Assembly: GCF_024628865.1 (NCBI RefSeq) | Contig: NZ_CP102388.1 | Location: forward strand, 1 to 64,000 | Reading direction: 5' to 3' | DNA from: Sphingopyxis sp. DBS4 | GTDB taxonomy: Bacteria > Pseudomonadota > Alphaproteobacteria > Sphingomonadales > Sphingomonadaceae | DNA: 64,000 bases | Shown here: piece after piece, positions 1-8,544 of the stretch | Layout of the letters: every line of letters starts with the position of its first letter | Position numbering within the stretch: the first letter of the stretch is position 1 | Program-made: the position numbers and the translations under genes | Notes under the pieces: generated by a model | Told to the model about the DNA's origin: nothing | The model's input: the letters and a program-made list of their open reading frames with translations, nothing else | The model's database searches: none

Positions 1-6
1 GTTGGT

Positions 7-46
7 CTTCCGACGATGGCTAGTCCTTGCGGGCCATCGTCGGAAG
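7..46. repeat. Perfect 14-bp inverted repeat (hairpin)
   Basis: The arms CTTCCGACGATGGC (7-20) and GCCATCGTCGGAAG (33-46) are exact complements around a 12-nt loop. There is no T-run on either strand, so this is not a standard intrinsic terminator. It could be an operator, a processed hairpin or part of a mobile-element end. From here to 261 no convincing gene is seen. Confidence 0.6.
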
Positions 47-200
47 TGGACGGCCGCACAAATTGGGGGGCGTGGGCCGCGCCGGGCCTCTAGCATAAAA
101 TTACGGCCCTGCATCCCCGGCGTTGATACATTCGTCGCGCAGGGCGCTCGATTGAGCCGCCCCGATCGCGGTCGCCTCAATCGGCATAGCGAGCTGGCAA

Positions 201-252
201 TATGCACATACGCGCATAATTTCCGCTTGCGGGCTATGTATATTTGTGCATA
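201..252. promoter_or_regulatory. Inverted repeat upstream of toxin-antitoxin operon
   Basis: TATGCACA (201-208) and TGTGCATA (245-252) form a perfect inverted repeat whose second arm ends 9 bp before the toxin ATG at 262. A possible -10 element (CATAAT, 249-254) overlaps the second arm. Such operons are usually autorepressed by the antitoxin, so this is the obvious candidate operator. That is inference from position and symmetry. Confidence 0.5.
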
Positions 253-261
253 ATAGCCGCG

Positions 262-636
262 ATGGATACGGAACGGCCGGTTCGATGGGTGGCATCGTCA
301 AAGCGCGATTTTCGGGAGTTCCCGGACGATGTGCAGGACGTAATGGGCTATGCCCTGCACCTTGCGCAGCAAGGCGGGCAGCACGCCAGCACTAAGCCGT
401 TGAAGGGCTTTGGCGGCGCTGGCGTGGTCGAGATCATAGACGACCACCAAGGCGATACGTTCCGCACGGTCTATACAGTCAAATTCGCGGAGGCGGTCTA
501 TGTCCTGCACGCCTTCCAGAAGAAATCCAAGCAGGGCAAGGCCACGCCGCAGGCCGATATGGATTTGATCCGAACGCGGCTGAAATCCGCCGAGGAGCAT
601 CACCGGCAACACCAGACCCCGCGAGGCACAGCATGA
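262..636 (+). CDS. HigB/Gp49-type toxin of a type II toxin-antitoxin pair
   Basis: This 124-residue protein resembles the phage-derived Gp49-like/HigB branch of RelE toxins. The recognisable features are a KPLKGFG stretch near residue 48, a VVEIIDDHQGDTFRTVYTV core and a YVLHAFQKKSKQG motif. Family members are usually ribosome-dependent mRNA interferases. ATG 262 is chosen over TTG 244 because it clears the upstream inverted repeat. The stop overlaps the antitoxin start as ATGA (633-636), so the two are translationally coupled, with the toxin first as in higBA loci. The likely role is post-segregational stability. Confidence 0.85.
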   Translation: MDTERPVRWVASSKRDFREFPDDVQDVMGYALHLAQQGGQHASTKPLKGFGGAGVVEIIDDHQGDTFRTVYTVKFAEAVYVLHAFQKKSKQGKATPQADMDLIRTRLKSAEEHHRQHQTPRGTA

Positions 637-959
637 GCGCACAGGACGAAATCATTGAGGAAGGCAGCGGCAATGTCTTTGCCGATCTAGGCTTTGCCGA
701 CCCCGACACCCACCTTTTGAAAGCCCAGCTCGTTACCCGTGTGGCCGAGGCCATGCAGGAGCGGAAGTTGACGCAGATCGCCGCCGCCAAGGTTACGGGA
801 TCTACCCAACCGGAATTGTCGCGCATCCTGCGAGGCCAGTTCCGCAGCGTCTCGGTTGAGCGGCTTCTAGCCATGCTCACCCGGCTTGGCTGCAAGGTCG
901 ATATTGTCGTGCGCCCGCAGGGGCGGACCACTGAATCGGCCGTGATCCACTTCGCCTAA
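633..959 (+). CDS. XRE-family (HigA-type) antitoxin
   Basis: This is a 108-residue helix-turn-helix protein. The HTH lies at about residues 42-75 (RKLTQIAAAKVTGSTQPELSR), followed by a LLAMLTRLGCKVDIVV segment typical of the HTH_37/HigA antitoxin group. It should neutralise the upstream toxin and repress the operon. Its start overlaps the toxin stop by 4 bp, and its stop TAA (957-959) overlaps the next ATG by one base, so the following small genes may be co-transcribed. Confidence 0.85.
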   Translation: MSAQDEIIEEGSGNVFADLGFADPDTHLLKAQLVTRVAEAMQERKLTQIAAAKVTGSTQPELSRILRGQFRSVSVERLLAMLTRLGCKVDIVVRPQGRTTESAVIHFA

Positions 960-1201
960 TGTGCGATGATTTCGCGCAAGCCCGGCTCGATATGTTCGAG
1001 GCCGGGCTATTCGGCCAAGGGCCTGCCTTCTGGCGCTGGATCGAAACCGACGCGGCGCAACCCTATCTTGCCGCTTTCGCCGCCGATCGACGGCCGCCCG
1101 AACCCGGCGAACCCTTCGCTATCGACCTTGCGGCCGACGACTTGCTTGCTCCCGATCGCCTCGCCCAGCTCGCCCTACAGATCGAGGCCGACCATGCTTG
1201 A
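959..1201 (+). CDS. Small acidic hypothetical protein
   Basis: This is an 80-residue acidic protein with no family I recognise. It carries an aromatic segment (FWRWIETDAAQPYLAAFAADRRP) and a repeated Leu/Ala tail. The start overlaps the antitoxin stop by one base and the stop overlaps the next ATG (ATGCTTGA). The tight coupling supports a real gene in a four-gene operon. Confidence 0.6.
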   Translation: MCDDFAQARLDMFEAGLFGQGPAFWRWIETDAAQPYLAAFAADRRPPEPGEPFAIDLAADDLLAPDRLAQLALQIEADHA

Positions 1202-1493
1202 TCCCAATCCGTCCGTAGCCGACCTTGACGCATTGCTAGATCGCCACCGCAATGACGATGCGGCTATGGAAAAGATCGTTCGCGGGTATCTCCGTTGCGC
1301 GATCTACAGCTATCAGAAGCATTGCGTTTGGCGCGCCTTGCGCCACATCGGCAAGGACGATTGGAGTTTCAAAGAGGAAGACGTTGCCGCCTTGAGGGCC
1401 GAAGGCGCGAAATCCATTTCGGACTTTCGAGACTGGCTCATTGAGGAGCTGGCCGGGATGGGGATCAGCGCCCACACCGGCTTGCCGAATTGA
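1194..1493 (+). CDS. Small hypothetical protein
   Basis: This is a 99-residue protein without a recognised domain, rich in charged residues, with two cysteines around residues 35-45. ATG 1194 is chosen because it overlaps the preceding gene; the open frame runs further upstream, but only antisense-like sequence is there. It ends 20 bp before the convergent trbN stop at 1514. No signal peptide or membrane segment is seen. Confidence 0.6.
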   Translation: MLDPNPSVADLDALLDRHRNDDAAMEKIVRGYLRCAIYSYQKHCVWRALRHIGKDDWSFKEEDVAALRAEGAKSISDFRDWLIEELAGMGISAHTGLPN

Positions 1494-1513
1494 GCGCCTA
1501 GCGCGCCGTCGCT

Positions 1514-2626
1514 TCAATTGCTGGCGGTGATTGTGCGCGGAATAAATCGCGGGTCCGCCGTGGGATCGGTAGGCGAAGGATGCAGCATGTCGCGCCGGAA
1601 ATTCACCGCAACGGAAATAGGCGCGGCGTTCGGCCGAGCCGCCATGACGCGGGCTTGTGGAGCTGGCGCAGCCTCATAGCTGGCCATCGGCTGCACGGCC
1701 GCCGAGGTTAGGCCCCCTACCCCGCGTTCCGCTCTGGCGACGACAATTTGAGCGCGATCGAGCGGCCGAGTCTGATCGCCGGTATAGAAAGCCAGATGCC
1801 AATGATCGGCATGGCCCCGGTCCCCCGGCCCCAGCAGCTCCGCCACGCGAACACCATGTTGCGCCATCACGGCGCGGATTTGCTCGCGCGTGATCGTGTG
1901 CAGCCCGGCACGCGGCACGAAATCCACCGCCTGCCCATATTTGTGAAAGCTGTTGGCGGCCCCGTAATTGGCTTCCAGCGCCCGCCACGTATCGGTTATG
2001 CGAGCATTGAACGCAGCGGCCAAGATCGAGGCGACATAGCCCGCCGAGGCGTCGGCGCTGCCTTGGGGCTGGACGATCGCCGGTTGCGCCGCGAGCTGGC
2101 CCCCGCCCGTCGCGTCGGCCGCCGTGATCGTGAGCGGGATCGAGGCCGATCGCGCAGCAGGAGCGCCGCCGCTTACCGGGATGCCGTTCACGCTGTAGGT
2201 ATTATAGCGCGAGGAAAGCCACGCCTCCCAGCGCGCACCTTTCGCCATAATCAGCGCCCGATAGCGGGCATTATGGACCGGCGTTCGGGAATGATAATTG
2301 GCAACCCGCGTCCACAGGTCGCCCTTGTCATCCCGGATATGGTTTCTGATACGCCATGCAGCGAGGTTGTAGGGATAGCACCCCGCCGCAAGCACATATT
2401 CGGGCCGGATGCCGTAGCGTGCCAGCGATTGAATATAGCTGGAATTGAGCTGCATCGAGCCAAGATCGGCGGTGTTATTGGTGTTCTGGACGCGCGCGCC
2501 GGGCCGACCGTTCTCTTGTTCCGCGACCGCCAGCATGACGTTCGCCGGAATGTTATAGCGCAGCGCCGCCGCGATCGAGCATTGCACCCGTTCTTCTATG
2601 ACAACCGGAGGCAGATCAGCGGCCAT
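1514..2626 (-). CDS. trbN: TrbN-type lytic transglycosylase fused to an M15-like peptidase domain
   Basis: This 370-residue protein closes the trb operon, where RK2 encodes the lytic transglycosylase TrbN. Residues 10-110 look like an SLT domain: AVAEQENG carries the catalytic Glu, followed by LGSMQLNSSYI and YPYNLAAWRI. Residues 200-285 add a D-Ala-D-Ala carboxypeptidase-like (M15) signature, SFHKYGQAVDFV then DHWHLAF, giving H, D and H-x-H type zinc ligands. The protein should open peptidoglycan for the transfer channel. No clear N-terminal signal peptide is visible, which is odd for a periplasmic enzyme. The start is 2 bp from the trbL stop. Confidence 0.8.
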   Translation of the reverse strand: MAADLPPVVIEERVQCSIAAALRYNIPANVMLAVAEQENGRPGARVQNTNNTADLGSMQLNSSYIQSLARYGIRPEYVLAAGCYPYNLAAWRIRNHIRDDKGDLWTRVANYHSRTPVHNARYRALIMAKGARWEAWLSSRYNTYSVNGIPVSGGAPAARSASIPLTITAADATGGGQLAAQPAIVQPQGSADASAGYVASILAAAFNARITDTWRALEANYGAANSFHKYGQAVDFVPRAGLHTITREQIRAVMAQHGVRVAELLGPGDRGHADHWHLAFYTGDQTRPLDRAQIVVARAERGVGGLTSAAVQPMASYEAAPAPQARVMAARPNAAPISVAVNFRRDMLHPSPTDPTADPRFIPRTITASN

Positions 2627-2628
2627 GA

Positions 2629-4344
2629 TTAGCTGTCCCCCCTTCTCTGGACGAAGGCCGCAACTTCATCCTCTGGCGTCTCCATGTCGCCCGCATCACG
2701 GGCGGCCGAAATGGTATCGCCCGCGAATTGCGCCGTGGGGGGTGGCGATGAATCGGACGAGCTGGCGGGACTGCCCGCGCCGGTCGCGGGAGCGAGCGTT
2801 TCACTTCCCGACGATGCCGAGGCGGCCGACGCGCGGATATTGGCCGCCAGTCGGCCGCCCACCGTATTTCCCACCCGCTCTTTCAAAGCGCCCACCGCCA
2901 TACCAGCGGCAGCGCCGCCGAGGATGCTTGCGGTTTTCGCCGCACGGCTAAGGCCGGTGCGTTGCGTGCCGCCAGTGTCGCCACTTTCGGGCGCGCCTTC
3001 ACCTTGCGAGCTGGCGGAGCTGGCCTCCCCCTCCCCCGCAGGCGAGCCACCGGCAGCGCCGCCGCCGTTGCCGTCTTCACGATCGGCCGCCTCGCTACCC
3101 GCAGCGGCGCTTGCAGCCGTGCCGCCGCCCGCGCTGGCGGCTTCCGAGCCGCCTTGAAGGCCGCTGTTGTCATTGGCCGGGGGGGAACCGCCATCGCCGC
3201 CCATAGCGACGCTAAGGGGCGTGCCGCCGCCCCCACCGCCACCGCCGCCGCCGTTATCGCCGCCTCCCGGCATGTCGCCCGCCGACGAAAGCGGTTGCCC
3301 GCCTCCCATGCCGGTTTGGCCGCCTTCACCACCGCTCCCACCAGCGGCAGCGAAGGCGGCCTTGATCGCGCTGGCTCCACCCGCAGCGTTCATCGCGCCA
3401 GCAGCGATCATAGCCCCACCCGTGGCCGCCGCCCCAGCGGCCATCCCGGCAGCACCCAGCGCGGCCCCTGCCCCAAAGGCTCCGATACCGCCCGCCGCGT
3501 GGATCGAGCCGCCGCTTATAACGCCCCCGACCATCGCGGGAACCTTGTTTACGAGCGCCAGAAGGACGACCGCGAAGACAAGCATGGTCCCTAAATCTTG
3601 GAGAGACGAACCCTCGCCCGTTGCGGCATAATATTGGTCAAGGAAGGTTTTGCCGACGCCGACGATAAGAACCATCGTCATCAGGGACGCGCCCACCGCG
3701 ACCACCGTTTTGAAATAGTTCAGCGCAATATCGCTGGTCCACCGCGCGCCGCCGAAGCCCAAAAAGATAACCCCGGCATAGGCGAGGACATAGCCGGAGG
3801 CCAACAGCAGCAGCATATTCACGCCGACGAGAGCCAAAACAATCAGGATGCCCAGCGAAACCAAGATAGAAAGAGCGGAATCGACCGGAGTTAGGACGCT
3901 GGACGCTTCGACAGCTTGGCGGAAAATGTCGAAACCAATGTCCACAATACCCGATGGCGCGAGATTGTTAGGCAGGCCGGATGCCTGCGCACCCAACGAG
4001 CGCAGCCCTTCAATGATCGCCAAGCCGATCGCCGGGCCGTTGATGAGCAGCCACCAGAAGAAGCCGCAGAAGATGGCGAAGCGAATTGCTTCCGAAGCAA
4101 ATTCGCCAAGATCGGCGCGGCGCAACGCCATTACCCCGAACGTCCAAATGAGGCTGACCGCCGCTAGTGTGCCGAATAGAATTGTCGCGTGCGTTGTGAA
4201 GACGCTCGCCCACGCCGCCGCCATGCTCTTATATTTGTTCAGAACATTATCGAGCATACCTTGCGATTGCGCATAGGCGGGAGTCGCGGCGAGCGTGAGC
4301 GCCACCCCCAAGGCGGACAGGTGTAGGCGAGCCAGAGCCTTCAT
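2629..4344 (-). CDS. trbL: TrbL (VirB6-like) inner-membrane channel protein
   Basis: This 571-residue protein has a signal-like N-terminus and about six hydrophobic segments between residues 40 and 270. They include FGTLAAVSLIWTFGVMALRRADLG and LLLLASGYVLAYAGVIFLGFGGARW, which are characteristic of TrbL/VirB6. The C-terminal half is a low-complexity Gly/Ala/Ser tail, as in IncP TrbL. It would form the polytopic core of the type IV secretion system in the inner membrane. It follows trbK in RK2 order. Confidence 0.92.
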   Translation of the reverse strand: MKALARLHLSALGVALTLAATPAYAQSQGMLDNVLNKYKSMAAAWASVFTTHATILFGTLAAVSLIWTFGVMALRRADLGEFASEAIRFAIFCGFFWWLLINGPAIGLAIIEGLRSLGAQASGLPNNLAPSGIVDIGFDIFRQAVEASSVLTPVDSALSILVSLGILIVLALVGVNMLLLLASGYVLAYAGVIFLGFGGARWTSDIALNYFKTVVAVGASLMTMVLIVGVGKTFLDQYYAATGEGSSLQDLGTMLVFAVVLLALVNKVPAMVGGVISGGSIHAAGGIGAFGAGAALGAAGMAAGAAATGGAMIAAGAMNAAGGASAIKAAFAAAGGSGGEGGQTGMGGGQPLSSAGDMPGGGDNGGGGGGGGGGTPLSVAMGGDGGSPPANDNSGLQGGSEAASAGGGTAASAAAGSEAADREDGNGGGAAGGSPAGEGEASSASSQGEGAPESGDTGGTQRTGLSRAAKTASILGGAAAGMAVGALKERVGNTVGGRLAANIRASAASASSGSETLAPATGAGSPASSSDSSPPPTAQFAGDTISAARDAGDMETPEDEVAAFVQRRGDS

Positions 4345-4354
4345 AGTGCTATCC

Positions 4355-4597
4355 TCAATTCTGATAGGTTCCGATCGGCGTCGGCTTGGTTTCGTGCGCT
4401 AGTGCGCTGCCCGCTTCTTGGCACTCCGCGTCGGTTTCGACGCCGGATTTGCATCGGGCGACCTTCTCGCGGGCTTCGTCTAGGTGTTGAGAGTAATAGA
4501 GCATCGTTTTCGGTTCGGCCTCGGACTTGCCGCAGGCCGCGAGAAGAAGTGTAGCGGTGCAGCAGGACGCGGCGATAAGTTGACGCAATTTCGGCAT
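4355..4597 (-). CDS. trbK: TrbK-type entry-exclusion lipoprotein
   Basis: This 80-residue protein has a lipoprotein signal peptide with lipobox LLAAC (Cys about residue 22), followed by a short charged domain with two more cysteines. IncP TrbK is a small lipoprotein at this exact operon position that blocks entry of related plasmids. The last 11 residues (TKPTPIGTYQN) are identical to the C-terminus of TrbJ just upstream, and the duplication is visible in the DNA. Confidence 0.85.
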   Translation of the reverse strand: MPKLRQLIAASCCTATLLLAACGKSEAEPKTMLYYSQHLDEAREKVARCKSGVETDAECQEAGSALAHETKPTPIGTYQN

Positions 4598-4606
4598 GGG
4601 CTTTCC

Positions 4607-5362
4607 TTAATTCTGATAGGTTCCGATCGGCGTCGGTTTGGTTTTCCGCATTGCGGCCGATGCCTCTGTTGCCGCAGCATCGCGATCGAGCTGATATTGC
4701 GATTGAGCCGTCAGCGCGGCGCTTTGCGCGAGCAGGACGCCGCGAATTTTCTGCAACTCACTGGCTTGTTGGGCCGCAAATTGATTGGCGTAGGACAGGG
4801 CTTGCATTTGCCCGCTCGCACCCGTGGCATTGGCCTGCAACTGGTCGAGGCGCTGGCCGTCAGACGCAAGCGTTGTCATGGCGCTGTTGATGCCGTTCAT
4901 AGCGTCGGCATTTGCGGCCATCTGGCTTGTCGTGCGGGCGCGAGTAGCGGACAGAGCCGCCGCGCGCTGCGCCGCCGTGCAGTTCCCGAACGTGCAAGCA
5001 TTGGTCTGATAGTAAGACGGATTTTTGAATTGATTCATGTAGGTGTTCACGTCGCCAGCTTGACGAGCGAACGAGCTGATTTGATTGACCTGCCCTTGGA
5101 GGCTGTCGATCGTTTGCGTAGCCTGCTGCCAGAGCTGGACCGGCGCGCCGACCGTGTTCTGAATCATATTTTGGTATTGCTGTAGCTGCGTCTGATACTG
5201 CTGGATTTGCTTCGCCACCGTGGCGACGTTTTGCAGCGCGGAAACGGTTGTCTGGCGGACGTTCGCAACGTCGATAACCGAGATTTGCGCATTGGCGGAC
5301 GGGGCCGCCAGCGCGAGAGTGATCGCCAAAGAAATTTTAGCGGCTAAAATTCGAGACTTCAT
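4607..5362 (-). CDS. trbJ: TrbJ (VirB5-like) conjugal transfer protein
   Basis: This 251-residue protein has an N-terminal signal peptide (cut near ANAQ, residue 26) and a long Gln-rich helical body, as expected of a periplasmic or pilus-tip VirB5/TrbJ protein. A KorB operator (5336-5348) is written into its signal-peptide codons for ILAAK, near residues 5-9. A GGGAG Shine-Dalgarno precedes the start. It lies between trbI and trbK as in RK2. Confidence 0.92.
   Translation of the reverse strand: MKSRILAAKISLAITLALAAPSANAQISVIDVANVRQTTVSALQNVATVAKQIQQYQTQLQQYQNMIQNTVGAPVQLWQQATQTIDSLQGQVNQISSFARQAGDVNTYMNQFKNPSYYQTNACTFGNCTAAQRAAALSATRARTTSQMAANADAMNGINSAMTTLASDGQRLDQLQANATGASGQMQALSYANQFAAQQASELQKIRGVLLAQSAALTAQSQYQLDRDAAATEASAAMRKTKPTPIGTYQN
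5336..5348. promoter_or_regulatory. KorB operator inside trbJ signal-peptide codons
   Basis: The site is TTTAGC-G-GCTAAA, an exact match to the IncP-1 KorB operator consensus TTTAGCSGCTAAA. It lies about 15 bp inside trbJ and far from the operon promoter. It could act as a distal KorB-binding site or roadblock within the trb operon. Confidence 0.85.
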
Positions 5363-5387
5363 TTTGCTTGCTCCCTTTCATCTGGCG

Positions 5388-6755
5388 TCAATAATCGAAT
5401 GAGCGGTAAGGCTTTGAAAATGTGAGGTCTTTCACGACGACCACATTGAAGCGGAAGCCGGGCCGGATAATCAGCGTGGGCGATATGTTCAGATTGCGCT
5501 CAATCATCATCGCCGTGGTCTGTCCGAGCTGCTGGCCGAGAGCTTGGCTAAGGGCTTGGCTGGCGGACATGGTGCCATTGGCGTTGAGGCCGGTTTGCGG
5601 CTGACTAAGGGTTACGCCAGCGGTCACACCAGACATGAGCAGAGCGGAGCCGAAGATACGGAACCAATGCGCGTTCACTTGGTCATGGAACCCGGCATAG
5701 CCCGCGCTGTCCGACCCCGGCATAGCGCCAAGGTCGATCGCCTTGCCGTCAGGAAAGATGATCCGTTGCCACGCGATGAGCGCGCGCGTCTGCCCAAAGA
5801 CCGGGTTGGAATCATACGCGCCGACAAGGCGGGAGCCTTGCGGGATCAGGAGATAGCGGCCCGTCGCGGTATCGAACACGTTTTGGGAAACTTGCGCGAC
5901 AATCTGCCCCGGTATTTGCGAGTTGATGCCGGAGATCAGCGTGCCGGGAATTACGAAGCCCGCGCGGAGCTGGTAGCGGGAGGGCGCTTCTACTTGGCTG
6001 TTCGAGGCCCAGCGATTGCCACCCGCATTGTTGGCGAACTGGCCATAGTTGGCAGGCGGGCGGGCATTGGCGGCACCCTGCCCGGCTCCGGCTCCTCCCC
6101 CGGCCACTTGGTTTGACAGGGCCGTAAGGGTGGCAATGTCGGAGGCCGAGGGCTGGCGGCCCTGCGCCATTGCAGCGGCCATTTGCTGTTGCAGGGCGAC
6201 GAGCTGGGTTGCCGGATCAGCGCCGCCACTCATGCCGCCAGCGCCAGAGGATGCCCCATTGCGGCCGTCCTGCCATTTCAGGGCGGTAGGAGAGCGCACG
6301 GCGCTGCCAAATTGGGCAAGGCGTGCTTCGCGTATCGCTTCCATGCGTGCCCGGCGCAGATCGGCCGCCGTGGGGCCGTTGGGTTGCGCTGGCGAGGCGG
6401 TGACGGTTGGCGGCGCATTGGGATCGACCGGCGCGACCGGGATGCCATCGGCAGGCGGCAGCGGGGGCGCGTTCGCCATGACTTCCGCAGCACCGCTTGG
6501 AGCGGTCCCCGCAACCTTGTTCGCAACATCGGCCGAGCTTTGACCGACAGCCGGTTGAACCTTGGTCGCCGCATTGTCCGAGGAGCGATCAATCATAATC
6601 GACACCACGATGGCGATGAACAGCGCCACAATGCCGAGGACGATCAGCAGCGGCGCATTATTGACCCTGCGAACTCCCGTCACCAAGCGCCCGCTGTTCC
6701 CGTCCGCTGCACCGCCCGGCGAGGCTTCCGGCGACATGCTATCAGCATCAGACAT
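5388..6755 (-). CDS. trbI: TrbI (VirB10-like) T4SS core protein
   Basis: This 455-residue protein has a short cytoplasmic N-terminus and one membrane helix at about residues 33-52 (LLIVLGIVALFIAIVVSIMI). A Pro/Ala-rich periplasmic stretch precedes a C-terminal VirB10/TrbI domain (AGFVIPGTLISGINSQIPGQ, LLIPQGSRLVGAYD). It spans the envelope and connects the inner-membrane ATPase complex with TrbG in the outer membrane. It sits in standard order between trbH and trbJ. Confidence 0.95.
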   Translation of the reverse strand: MSDADSMSPEASPGGAADGNSGRLVTGVRRVNNAPLLIVLGIVALFIAIVVSIMIDRSSDNAATKVQPAVGQSSADVANKVAGTAPSGAAEVMANAPPLPPADGIPVAPVDPNAPPTVTASPAQPNGPTAADLRRARMEAIREARLAQFGSAVRSPTALKWQDGRNGASSGAGGMSGGADPATQLVALQQQMAAAMAQGRQPSASDIATLTALSNQVAGGGAGAGQGAANARPPANYGQFANNAGGNRWASNSQVEAPSRYQLRAGFVIPGTLISGINSQIPGQIVAQVSQNVFDTATGRYLLIPQGSRLVGAYDSNPVFGQTRALIAWQRIIFPDGKAIDLGAMPGSDSAGYAGFHDQVNAHWFRIFGSALLMSGVTAGVTLSQPQTGLNANGTMSASQALSQALGQQLGQTTAMMIERNLNISPTLIIRPGFRFNVVVVKDLTFSKPYRSFDY

Positions 6756-6767
6756 AAACCTATCCCC

Positions 6768-7541
6768 TTACCCGGCCTTGACGACGCCACAGCGCGCGGC
6801 ACGGATGCCCTTGCACTTGGCGCGCGCCGTCGCGCTGGATTGAAACTGTCCGAATTGGATGCCGTGAGAGCGTCCGTTTTGGACAAAGCGCGGCGTCACG
6901 CTCGCCCACGAAGGGCGAAGGCGCGCCGTCGCGCGCCAATAGGCGCGTGCTGCGCTTTCGGAGGAGAAGCCCGTCAGGCTGACAGACCACGTTCCGGCCT
7001 CTGTTCCATTGCCGCCGAAGCCGGGTTGCGTGCTGGCGACGGGCGACGGAACGGGAGGAGGTGCGGCAGGCGCTACGGGCCGGTTCGCCCGTTCGATCAG
7101 CTCCGGCGTTGCGCCGGTCAGATCGAGCGCCCACCCGGCAGACGGGTAGATACCCTTTTCATCCACGCCATAGATGCGGGAGAAAGTTTGCGCGCCGACC
7201 CGCAGCGTCACGCGGTAGGAATCGGCAATTGGCTGATCGACGTAATAGCGCAACGGCGTGGCCGCAGGATCGGGCTTCACGCCCTTGCCCGCCTCAATCA
7301 CCGCATAGCCTGCTTGGCGCATCGCGGAGCGCAAGCCGTCACCATAGGCCCCGCCCCCGGTAGTCGGGATCAGCACCCGGCTAATCGCAGGCGGGTAGAG
7401 TTTCACCAGCTCCGCCACGGAATCGTCAACGAGGGCTTGGGCCTGATCGGGAGGAGCCGGAACGGCGAAGCTGTCCCGGTGCGAAACGCCCGCGCAGCTC
7501 GTAAGCAGGAAAGCCACTGATACAAAAATCGCACCGCGCAC
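6768..7541 (-). CDS. trbH: TrbH-type lipoprotein
   Basis: This 257-residue protein has a lipoprotein signal (LLTSCAG, Cys about 16). A middle domain resembles TrbH, and the C-terminal third (WSVSLTGFSSESAARAYWRATA) has a SPOR-like look. In IncP plasmids the lipoprotein TrbH lies between trbG and trbI exactly as here. It probably associates with TrbG in the outer membrane. The stop is 12 bp before trbI. Confidence 0.8.
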   Translation of the reverse strand: MRGAIFVSVAFLLTSCAGVSHRDSFAVPAPPDQAQALVDDSVAELVKLYPPAISRVLIPTTGGGAYGDGLRSAMRQAGYAVIEAGKGVKPDPAATPLRYYVDQPIADSYRVTLRVGAQTFSRIYGVDEKGIYPSAGWALDLTGATPELIERANRPVAPAAPPPVPSPVASTQPGFGGNGTEAGTWSVSLTGFSSESAARAYWRATARLRPSWASVTPRFVQNGRSHGIQFGQFQSSATARAKCKGIRAARCGVVKAG

Positions 7542-7543
7542 GA

Positions 7544-8527
7544 TCAGCCCCCCCTTGTGATGGTGACGCGCTCTTGGCGCTTGCCGACACCGGAGATGAG
7601 GACCGCTTGGTCAAAAATCTGATCGACAATGTAGCGGCCATCTTGGAGCCGGTAATTGACGATGGAGGTATCAGCCGCCTTGGAGACGCTGCCCCCGGCC
7701 CGGACGATCAGCAGCGATGGCGCTTCCGTCTGCTCCATCGCGTGCGGCATTTCGATGATGGTTTTGACGCCATCATTGTAAACCCGGACGGGCTTCCAGC
7801 GTGCGCGGCCGTCAACGCTATAGTGGAAATCGAGATTGGAGAGATATTCGCTCCCTCCCCTGCCCGTCCCGCGCGCGCCATCGGGCACCGCCATCGTGTT
7901 TTCGGCGCGCGCCGTGTCCGATCGAGCGCGGAAAGCGGCCCATTTGGCTTGCGCTTCATCGGGATAGGTGAACGCCACCCGCGACATGAATTGCGTCCGG
8001 TGCGACACCAACCGGATATGGTAGGTGCGGCGATCGGTCGTCACGATCAGCGTTGTATTCAAGTTCGCATCGAGCGGCTTGATGATAAGATGCTGGGTTT
8101 CGTTCGGCCCGGAATTGGAAACGGCCGGTTCGATCAGCCAGCGGGCGCTATCGCCCACGTTGACCGAATTGATGTTCTCGCCCGGCTGCAACTGCACATC
8201 GCAGATTTGCAGCACAGCACAGACCACGGAGGGTTCGGAGGTGCCGAAGGCGAACAATACCGCGCCTTCGGTGCCCGGCACCGGCTTGATGCCTTCGGCG
8301 CTTTCCGCCTGCCAGCGCCGCGCGATCGACAGACCCTCGCGCTGGGTGCGCGTCAGGTTCGGATTGCGCGGGCTGATATAGGCATTGGGATCTACTTGCG
8401 CCCCTCCCCCGGCAGGCATGGGCGCGTTCGCGGGCGGCATGTCGTCGGGAAGCGGCGGGCCGTCCTGCGCGGACGCGATCGAAGGCAGCGCCGCGAGGGC
8501 GGCGGCGAAATAGGCGATCTTCTTCAT
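7544..8527 (-). CDS. trbG: TrbG (VirB9-like) outer-membrane core protein
   Basis: This is a 327-residue protein from ATG 8527, chosen because a signal peptide MKKIAYFAAALAALPSIASA follows directly. The body matches VirB9/TrbG: a proline-rich linker, then beta-rich blocks such as EGLSIARRWQAESAEGIKPVPGTEGAVLFAFGTSEP (shown here by landmark only) and HYSVDGRARWKPVRVYNDGVKT. It forms the outer-membrane core complex with TrbI and TrbH. Confidence 0.93.
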   Translation of the reverse strand: MKKIAYFAAALAALPSIASAQDGPPLPDDMPPANAPMPAGGGAQVDPNAYISPRNPNLTRTQREGLSIARRWQAESAEGIKPVPGTEGAVLFAFGTSEPSVVCAVLQICDVQLQPGENINSVNVGDSARWLIEPAVSNSGPNETQHLIIKPLDANLNTTLIVTTDRRTYHIRLVSHRTQFMSRVAFTYPDEAQAKWAAFRARSDTARAENTMAVPDGARGTGRGGSEYLSNLDFHYSVDGRARWKPVRVYNDGVKTIIEMPHAMEQTEAPSLLIVRAGGSVSKAADTSIVNYRLQDGRYIVDQIFDQAVLISGVGKRQERVTITRGG

Positions 8528-8544
8528 GTTGATTGTCCCTCCCA

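Noticed and set aside
2..253. 83-residue plus-strand frame at the window start
   Set aside because: It runs through the hairpin and the toxin-antitoxin operator, has no Shine-Dalgarno and no protein-like composition.
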